5,358 nucleotides of DNA, from positions 1 to 5,358 of the forward strand of contig JAEORY010000313.1 in the NCBI GenBank assembly GCA_016840645.1, written 5' to 3'. The position numbers and the translations under genes were made by a program. Position 1 is the first letter of the stretch, and each line of letters starts with the position of its first letter. Source of the DNA: Candidatus Borrarchaeota archaeon. GTDB taxonomy: Archaea; Asgardarchaeota; Sifarchaeia; Borrarchaeales; Borrarchaeaceae. Positions 1 through 3,911 of the stretch are shown here, piece by piece. Below the pieces are notes generated by a model. It saw nothing but the letters and a program-made list of their open reading frames with translations, had not been told where the DNA came from and made no database searches.

Positions 1-260
1 GGAAAGCTGCAAAAAAGGCTGAGAAGGAAATAGTAGACCTCATAGAACAGGTTGGAGGGACAATTACAGGAGAACATGGGATAGGTTTGATTAAAAGCCC
101 ATTTGTTCCTGCAGAATTGGGAAATAGTTTGGACATAATGAGGGCTATTAAACAACTATTCGATCCCAATGGGATACTAAATCCAGGCAAAATGTCTTTA
201 GATGAGTTATCATTTGAGGAACCTCCTCATTCAGCTTACTCAAAATATAAGGATGAATAA
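1..260 (+). CDS. FAD-linked oxidase, GlcD/D-lactate dehydrogenase type, C-terminal end (partial)
   Basis: This is the last 85 codons of a gene that begins before the window; the reading frame is open from base 3 to a TAA at 258-260. The visible part contains GEHGIG (bases 69-86), the conserved histidine-containing motif of the FAD-linked oxidase C-terminal domain. It also contains FDPNGILNPGK (about 159-191), the near-universal ending of GlcD, D-lactate dehydrogenase and alkyl-dihydroxyacetone-phosphate synthase relatives. Family knowledge: these enzymes oxidise a 2-hydroxyacid to a 2-oxoacid using FAD. Inference: the two downstream iron-sulfur genes accept the electrons, which favours glycolate or D-lactate dehydrogenase over an alkyl-DHAP synthase. 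An extension of about 23 residues, rich in Glu, Asp, Ser and Tyr, follows NPGK; many homologues stop sooner. The substrate cannot be decided because the N-terminal FAD domain is outside the window. The next gene starts 18 bp downstream, consistent with an operon. Confidence 0.9.
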   Translation, partial: KAAKKAEKEIVDLIEQVGGTITGEHGIGLIKSPFVPAELGNSLDIMRAIKQLFDPNGILNPGKMSLDELSFEEPPHSAYSKYKDE

Positions 261-278
261 CTAAAGGACGATGAGTTT

Positions 279-704
279 ATGAACGAAAGTGCGTCAAATA
301 GTGAAGAATTGGCAAAGCTTAGAGATGAAGTAATAATATGTACAAATTGTGGATTGTGTAAAGCGGCATGCCCAATTTTTGAAGAAAACAGACGTGAACC
401 ATTCAGCGCAAGGGCTAAGATGATCTTAGCGTATTTTCTCTTATCAGACCAAATTGAATTAAACGATACGGTAGTATCGAGAATTTATCAATGCACCACA
501 TGCAAAAATTGTACATATACTTGCCTGTGTGAATTAGACGTTGCTAAAATTATCGAGAAATTACGAAAATTATTGGTAGACAGGGGACATGCAACGGAAG
601 TATCGTCTGAACTAGTCACAAATATCGAGAAAACGCATAATCCGTTTGGGGAAGACCCTAAAGTACGTAACAACTTCCTTAAACTTGTCCAAGAAGAAGA
701 TTAG
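279..704 (+). CDS. HdrC-like / GlcF N-terminal-like protein with two [4Fe-4S] clusters
   Basis: A 141-residue soluble protein with two ferredoxin-type cysteine motifs. The first is CTNCGLCKAACP (C21, C24, C27, C31, P32) and the second is CTTCKNCTYTC (C72, C75, C78, C82). Between them lies the PFSARAKM stretch (residues 41-48), which corresponds to the segment after cluster 1 in GlcF and HdrC proteins. Each motif should bind a [4Fe-4S] cluster, so the protein probably relays electrons from the upstream flavoprotein to the downstream CCG protein. In bacterial GlcF these two modules are fused; here they are separate genes. The second motif has Leu-Cys (L83, C84) where the usual motif has Pro after the fourth cysteine. 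No signal peptide or membrane segment is present. The ATG at 279 follows an AAAGGA-like sequence at 263-268. Assignment to the family is secure; the physiological electron acceptor is unknown. Confidence 0.9.
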   Translation: MNESASNSEELAKLRDEVIICTNCGLCKAACPIFEENRREPFSARAKMILAYFLLSDQIELNDTVVSRIYQCTTCKNCTYTCLCELDVAKIIEKLRKLLVDRGHATEVSSELVTNIEKTHNPFGEDPKVRNNFLKLVQEED

Positions 705-709
705 GGGTT
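702..709 (+). promoter_or_regulatory. Ribosome binding site deciding the start of the HdrB-like gene
   Basis: An AGGGG sequence at 703-707 overlaps the TAG stop codon (702-704) of the upstream gene and lies 7 bases before the ATG at 715. The frame is also open back to an ATG at 646, but that start would overlap the upstream gene by 59 bp. The 23 extra residues lack family features, whereas the HdrB fold begins with MLVYYVGC at 715. The site suggests translational coupling of the two subunits. Confidence 0.6.
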
Positions 710-714
710 CAAAC

Positions 715-1449
715 ATGTTAGTGTATTATGTGGGTTGCATGGCGACATACAGACTACCCAGTATTGCAAAGAGCACAATTGAAATTTTAAAAGAGAGTGG
801 AATTGATTTTACTGTTCTAGGAGACAAAGAATGGTGTTGTGGTTCAGTTGCCTTACGAACTGGACACATTGATATTGCAAAAAAACTGGCACAACATAAT
901 ATAGAAGAAATAAAGAAATTAGGTGCAGATCGAGTTGTTACGGCATGTGCAGGTTGTTACAGAACATTCAAAGTTGATTATCCAGAATTGCTCGGCACGG
1001 ACGACTTAGGCTTTGAAGTTCTTCATGTTCCAGAATTGCTTCACGAATTAATTGAAACGGGAAAAGTGGAGCTACAACAATTAGATAAAACTGTAACGTT
1101 TCACGATCCATGCCACATTGGACGTCATATGGATCTCTATGAAATACCAAGGGTTGTTTTACAGAAGGTGCCTGGTTTGGAACTAGTTGAAATGGAACGA
1201 AATAAAGAAAATGCGCGATGCTGCGGTGCAGGCGGTGGAGTACGTTCTGCTTTCAGAGACCTTTCAAGAAATCTCGCAGATAGAAGACTAGAAGATGCCG
1301 AAGAAACCAAAGCCGAGGTCTTAACGACGGCATGCCCATTTTGCACCTACAATCTAAGAGAAGCCGTGGACCGAAATGGAACTGATATAGAGATGCTTGA
1401 TCTTCCTGAATTATTTGTGAGACTCATTAAAAAAAAGAGTCGTGAATAA
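715..1449 (+). CDS. HdrB-like / GlcF C-terminal-like CCG-domain protein
   Basis: A 244-residue protein made of two cysteine-rich CCG domains. Motif 1 is C8 - 32 residues - C41C42 - 35 residues - C78xxC81 (in YYVGC, EWCCGS and ACAGC). Motif 2 is C133 - 35 residues - C169C170 - 36 residues - C207xxC210 (in HDPCH, RCCGAGGG and ACPFC). Family knowledge: this pattern occurs in heterodisulfide reductase subunit B, where it binds non-cubane [4Fe-4S] clusters, and also in GlcF, LutA and the succinate/thiol:fumarate reductase family. All ligands of both motifs are intact, so both cluster sites are probably occupied. Together with the preceding gene it equals a split GlcF/LldF-like iron-sulfur subunit. 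Inferred role: electron transfer from the flavoprotein oxidase to a quinone, a heterodisulfide or another carrier. The start at 715 is chosen for the Shine-Dalgarno and because the fold starts there. It is separated from the upstream stop by 10 bp and is the last gene of the operon. Confidence 0.92.
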   Translation: MLVYYVGCMATYRLPSIAKSTIEILKESGIDFTVLGDKEWCCGSVALRTGHIDIAKKLAQHNIEEIKKLGADRVVTACAGCYRTFKVDYPELLGTDDLGFEVLHVPELLHELIETGKVELQQLDKTVTFHDPCHIGRHMDLYEIPRVVLQKVPGLELVEMERNKENARCCGAGGGVRSAFRDLSRNLADRRLEDAEETKAEVLTTACPFCTYNLREAVDRNGTDIEMLDLPELFVRLIKKKSRE

Positions 1450-1484
1450 GCATGTATTAACTATAACGACAAATCTCTATTTTG

Positions 1485-2471
1485 CTAAAAGGAAATCTCT
1501 GTTCCTATGTTCTTCTTTTTTGCCGCCAGATATGCATGTTTTGCGGCGCTTGCATCCTGAATTGCCATGCCAACCGATTTGAAAAATGTGATTTCGTCCT
1601 CTGAAGTTCTTCCTGGTTTTTTTCCGATAACAAGATCGCCTAATTCCGCGTATATATGCTCTTTTGTTATATCCCCATTCTTTAATGGTATAATAAGGTC
1701 TCCTGCTTCACTAAACGATGCTTCAAACGAATCAACGACTACCTTTGCCTTTTTTACGGTGGTAACGTCCACTTCTTGCATCTCAGGAGTATACGATCCA
1801 ATGCCGTTAATATGCGTACCTTGCTTAATCCAATCACCAGAAAATGTAGGAGTTTTCGACCATGTAGCTGTCAGAACTACATCTGCATCTTCTACAGCTT
1901 CTTTGTTGCTCGTTGCAACGCTTACAGGAATGTTCAATTTTTCACTCATCTGTTTTGCAAAAGCCTCTTGCCTCTCTATTGGGTCTATAGAATAGATTTT
2001 TGCTTCTTCTATAGGTCGTACTTCACATACCGCCCACAATTGAGTTGCTGCTTGAACTCCTGCGCCAATAAGGCCCACTTTTTTCGCCTCTTCTCGTGCT
2101 AAGTATTTAGTAGCAACCCCACTAACGCCTCCTGTACGCATAGCTGTGAGATAACCTCCATCCATAATGCTAAGAATTTGTCCAGTTTTTGGATCAATTA
2201 AGAGAACCGCAGCATGAATTGTTGGGAGATTGTAGAGTTGTGGATTATTTTTAAATACAGATACAACCTTACAGCTCATAGCCTCCATTTGTTCTAAATA
2301 TGCTGGCATAAAAAGAACAATACCTTCCTCTTTTTCAACTTCTATTGGAACTCTTAGTGGAACTTTTGCAGTTTTCCTCGCAAACTCATCAAAAGCTTGT
2401 TCAACTACATTAATAGCATCACTCATTGTTAAAACGGACTCTAAATCTGAACGAGAAAGGAATAGCACCAT
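1485..2471 (-). CDS. Ornithine cyclodeaminase / mu-crystallin family NAD(P)-dependent enzyme
   Basis: A 328-residue protein of normal family length. Visible signatures, numbered from the ATG at 2471, are VPLR (R40), MPAYL (55-59), SCK (K68), TAMRTGG (109-115), a Rossmann GAGVQA (136-141), HINGIGSYTPEMQEVD (220-235) and a C-terminal GMAIQDASAAK. Family members act on amino acids or cyclic imines: ornithine cyclodeaminase, alanine dehydrogenase (archaeal type), pyrroline-2-carboxylate or ketimine reductases. The usual GGD/GAD catalytic Asp after the HINAxG motif is replaced by Tyr227 (GSY). This argues against true ornithine cyclodeaminase and leans towards a reductase or dehydrogenase; that is inference. 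An aspartate in YSIDP, just after the second Rossmann strand, might favour NAD over NADP. The frame extends upstream to an ATG at 2519, but GAGGT (2484-2480) precedes the ATG at 2471 and MVLFLSRSDL fits the family N-terminus. The exact substrate is undetermined. Confidence 0.88.
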   Translation of the reverse strand: MVLFLSRSDLESVLTMSDAINVVEQAFDEFARKTAKVPLRVPIEVEKEEGIVLFMPAYLEQMEAMSCKVVSVFKNNPQLYNLPTIHAAVLLIDPKTGQILSIMDGGYLTAMRTGGVSGVATKYLAREEAKKVGLIGAGVQAATQLWAVCEVRPIEEAKIYSIDPIERQEAFAKQMSEKLNIPVSVATSNKEAVEDADVVLTATWSKTPTFSGDWIKQGTHINGIGSYTPEMQEVDVTTVKKAKVVVDSFEASFSEAGDLIIPLKNGDITKEHIYAELGDLVIGKKPGRTSEDEITFFKSVGMAIQDASAAKHAYLAAKKKNIGTEISF

Positions 2472-2478
2472 TTTTCTA

Positions 2479-2484
2479 ACCTCA
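2479..2484 (-). promoter_or_regulatory. Shine-Dalgarno site fixing the cyclodeaminase-family start
   Basis: On the - strand TGAGGTTAG precedes the ATG at 2471, with the GAGGT core ending about 8 bases upstream. No comparable purine run precedes the alternative in-frame ATG at 2519, and the 16-residue extension would be encoded through the inverted repeat at 2483-2507. Both points support the shorter protein. Confidence 0.6.
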
Positions 2485-2507
2485 TATTGCCGTATGTTGG
2501 CAATATG
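2483..2507. promoter_or_regulatory. Perfect 9-bp inverted repeat, candidate operator
   Basis: CATATTGCC (2483-2491) and GGCAATATG (2499-2507) are exact reverse complements separated by GTATGTT. The repeat lies 12-36 bases upstream of the - strand ATG at 2471 and touches its Shine-Dalgarno site. If the TATA-like box at 2520-2527 is real, transcription would start near 2498, inside the repeat. That geometry suits a DNA operator bound by a dimeric repressor better than an RNA hairpin, since only one arm would be transcribed. If transcription starts further upstream, an RNA hairpin beside the Shine-Dalgarno is the alternative. The repeat is seen; its function is inferred. Confidence 0.5.
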
Positions 2508-2519
2508 TATGATTTTCAT

Positions 2520-2527
2520 TAAATAAA
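2520..2527 (-). promoter_or_regulatory. TATA-like box for the cyclodeaminase-family gene
   Basis: The - strand reads TTTATTTA here, centred about 26 bases before position 2498 and about 52 bases before the start codon. This is the spacing expected for an archaeal TATA box with a leader of about 25-30 bases. A convincing purine-rich BRE is not evident, and A/T-rich octamers are common in this DNA, so the call is weak. Confidence 0.3.
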
Positions 2528-2711
2528 TGATTGTGCTCTATATGTAGCTGTTTTCTATTCGGCTCGTGAAGGAATAACAAATCAGCTATCCGACAAAATG
2601 CGATAGATTTCAATGTAAATTGACAGAAACACGTTTTCACTTATACTCTACCCTCACTCTTGGTTTAAATTTGTGAATGTAATAGGATATAATGTTGAAA
2701 CTCAATAAACT
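2528..2711. other. Divergent intergenic region with competing promoter-like signals
   Basis: This is the bulk of the 252-bp gap between the cyclodeaminase-family gene (-) and the small ORF (+). It contains no open frame worth calling. Towards the small ORF there are three candidate signals. The first is TTTAAAT at 2664-2670, an archaeal TATA-like box that would place transcription start near 2693. The second is TATAAT at 2688-2693. The third is a TTGACA (2620-2625), 16 bases, TATACT (2642-2647) pair that matches a bacterial sigma-70 promoter. A weak hairpin, CTATC/GATAG at 2586-2606, is also present. Which signal is used depends on the host domain, which the window does not settle. Confidence 0.35.
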
Positions 2712-2723
2712 AGAGGATTAAAA

Positions 2724-2900
2724 ATGTCAGACGAAGAGTTAAAAAACAAGGTAAAGGAACTCTCTGGCAAATGGAAAGAAAGTAGAGATTATCAATATAT
2801 TCAAGAGGCACTACGTGCTGCTAAGCAGATCAAAGATAATAAAGTCCAGGTGTTTTTAGCAATATTACACGATATTGCCGAAGTATGTGCCGAGTGTTGA
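2724..2900 (+). CDS. Small hypothetical protein with C-terminal CxxC
   Basis: A 58-residue ORF from ATG 2724 to TGA 2898-2900. Support for translation is a good Shine-Dalgarno (GAGG at 2713-2716, 7 bases before the ATG), upstream promoter-like sequences, a gene-like amino-acid composition and a T-rich tract after the stop. The first 40 residues are highly charged (Lys, Glu, Asp) and look alpha-helical. A hydrophobic amphipathic stretch, VQVFLAILHDIAEV (41-54), follows. The protein ends in C55-A-E-C58, with H49 nearby. There is no signal peptide, and the hydrophobic segment is too short and interrupted for a clear membrane span. I do not recognise the family. A metal- or redox-linked small protein, or a small DNA-binding regulator, are guesses only. 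It stands alone, diverging from the cyclodeaminase-family gene and converging on the ECF transporter operon. Confidence 0.65.
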   Translation: MSDEELKNKVKELSGKWKESRDYQYIQEALRAAKQIKDNKVQVFLAILHDIAEVCAEC

Positions 2901-2926
2901 GACCTGTTAGTACAAATTTGTTACAT

Positions 2927-2950
2927 ATTTCATTTTTTCTGTTTTTTCTG
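2927..2950 (+). terminator. Oligo-T tract after the small ORF, with tandem nonamers
   Basis: Starting about 27 bases after the stop of the small ORF, the + strand becomes T-rich. It contains two adjacent identical copies of TTTTTTCTG (2933-2941 and 2942-2950). No GC-rich stem precedes them; only the AT-rich palindrome ACAAATTTGT lies at 2912-2921. Stem-free oligo-T runs are the usual archaeal intrinsic terminators. The position between convergent genes fits termination of the small ORF transcript. Confidence 0.5.
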
Positions 2951-2962
2951 CATCAGACTTTC

Positions 2963-2983
2963 AAAAATGGATACATTAAAAAA
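2963..2983 (-). terminator. Oligo-T runs after the EcfT gene
   Basis: On the - strand a T6 run (2983-2978) begins 7 bases after the EcfT stop codon and a T5 run (2967-2963) follows. There is no strong stem. They could terminate the ECF operon and, with the tract at 2927-2950, form a two-way terminator between convergent units. The runs are short, so the call is tentative. Confidence 0.35.
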
Positions 2984-2990
2984 CATCCTT

Positions 2991-3893
2991 TTAGAAGGGC
3001 AGAAGTTGTGGAATCATAGGAATATAGACCGTTAATATTTGCACCCAGAGGGTAGCTGTGTTAAAGGCACCTGTATTGAATTTGAACCACAGACAGAAGG
3101 CATATACTAAGACCGTTATAGCTAAAAATGCAATTTCTCTTGCATGAATTCCTACATCTTCCATGAAAGTACGCTTTTCGGGAGCTCCAAACCCTCGACT
3201 TTCGATTGCGATTTCTAAATCATTTGCTTGCCGCAAGAGTATAAGCACTAGGGGCGTCGTAATTGGTATGTAAGCACTAATTGCTTTTTTGATGAAATTC
3301 ATTTTATCGATATTGAACGCACGAAGTTTTTGTGCCTCTACGATTCGACTCCATGTGGCGTCCACCATTGGTACGAACCGAATCGCAGTGACGAGCATAA
3401 ATGCAAAACTAAAAGGAACTTTAATCTTTGTAAGCCCATCTAATAATTTGGATGGCGAAGTGGTCATTATTAAGAGCGGAAGCGCGCATACAGCGGTAAT
3501 GACACGAACAACAATCATTATTCCGAAGAGGAATCCTTCTAATGTAAAGACGCCTAAGTCAGCACCGCCAGCAATTTGGTAACTCCATGGTAATTTGAAG
3601 AGTGGAGTCTGTGATTCTCCTAAGCCTACGCGCGCGTACATGAATCCCTGAATGACGATAATAAAGATACAAACAAATAGGAAAAGTCTGAAAACTTTAG
3701 CAAGATATCTTAACCTGATTTTGCCGAACTGCCATAAAAACAATGTATATACAAGCCAGACCAACAGCATCAGTATATCTGCTGTTCGTGTGACAATTAA
3801 GACTAAGGGGAGTGTGAGTAACACATAAATCAGTTTTGCAATAGGACTCATTCTGTGCATGAGTGAATCTGCTTTTATATATTCGATTGTCAT
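2991..3893 (-). CDS. ecfT: ECF transporter transmembrane component T (EcfT/CbiQ family)
   Basis: A 300-residue integral membrane protein. Family signs are the N-terminal SLMHRMSPIAKL (10-21), matching the HrxxPxxKL start of EcfT/CbiQ proteins, RFVP (172-175), and the coupling-helix motifs around EAQKLRA (186-192) and ESRGFG (231-236). The second motif is the canonical SRG type; in the first, the usual Ala-Arg-Gly reads Leu-Arg-Ala. Hydrophobic segments lie near 17-35, 39-55, 68-86, 117-143, 160-177, 204-220, 253-270 and 281-297, somewhat more than the minimal five-helix family core. Family knowledge: EcfT couples ATP hydrolysis by two ATPases to toppling of a vitamin- or metal-binding S component. 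The gene starts 18 bp after the ATPase stop, and its Shine-Dalgarno AAGGGAG (3911-3905) sits directly after that stop, so co-transcription is very likely. Substrate unknown. Confidence 0.9.
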   Translation of the reverse strand: MTIEYIKADSLMHRMSPIAKLIYVLLTLPLVLIVTRTADILMLLVWLVYTLFLWQFGKIRLRYLAKVFRLFLFVCIFIIVIQGFMYARVGLGESQTPLFKLPWSYQIAGGADLGVFTLEGFLFGIMIVVRVITAVCALPLLIMTTSPSKLLDGLTKIKVPFSFAFMLVTAIRFVPMVDATWSRIVEAQKLRAFNIDKMNFIKKAISAYIPITTPLVLILLRQANDLEIAIESRGFGAPEKRTFMEDVGIHAREIAFLAITVLVYAFCLWFKFNTGAFNTATLWVQILTVYIPMIPQLLPF

Positions 3894-3911
3894 TGATTCC
3901 GTATCTCCCTT

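Noticed and set aside
646..714. N-terminal extension of the HdrB-like gene from the ATG at 646
   Set aside because: It would overlap the upstream gene by 59 bp, lacks family similarity, and a better Shine-Dalgarno precedes the ATG at 715.
488..1346. Three short - strand ORFs antisense to the HdrC-like and HdrB-like genes
   Set aside because: All are shadows of conserved cysteine-motif genes and have no motifs of their own.
1471..1500. Repeated AAATCTCT at 1471-1478 and 1493-1500 near the convergent gene ends
   Set aside because: An 8-base direct repeat, one copy of which is inside coding sequence, is not distinguishable from chance.
1567..2102. Two overlapping + strand ORFs (142 and 108 codons) inside the cyclodeaminase-family gene
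   Set aside because: They are antisense to a well-supported conserved protein and their translations are Ser/Cys/Phe-rich without family features.
2586..2606. Weak hairpin CTATC ... GATAG in the divergent intergenic region
   Set aside because: A 5-bp AT-rich stem with an 11-base loop is expected by chance, and it has no clear position relative to a promoter.
2912..2921. 10-bp palindrome ACAAATTTGT after the small ORF
   Set aside because: It is AT-only in the core, has no loop and does not extend, so it is neither a convincing terminator stem nor an operator.
2898..3032. Open frame continuing about 44 codons beyond the TGA of the small ORF, raising recoding of TGA
   Set aside because: The continuation runs through the T-rich terminator tract and into the antisense of EcfT, and no selenocysteine-like RNA element is evident. 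Chance openness is more likely.
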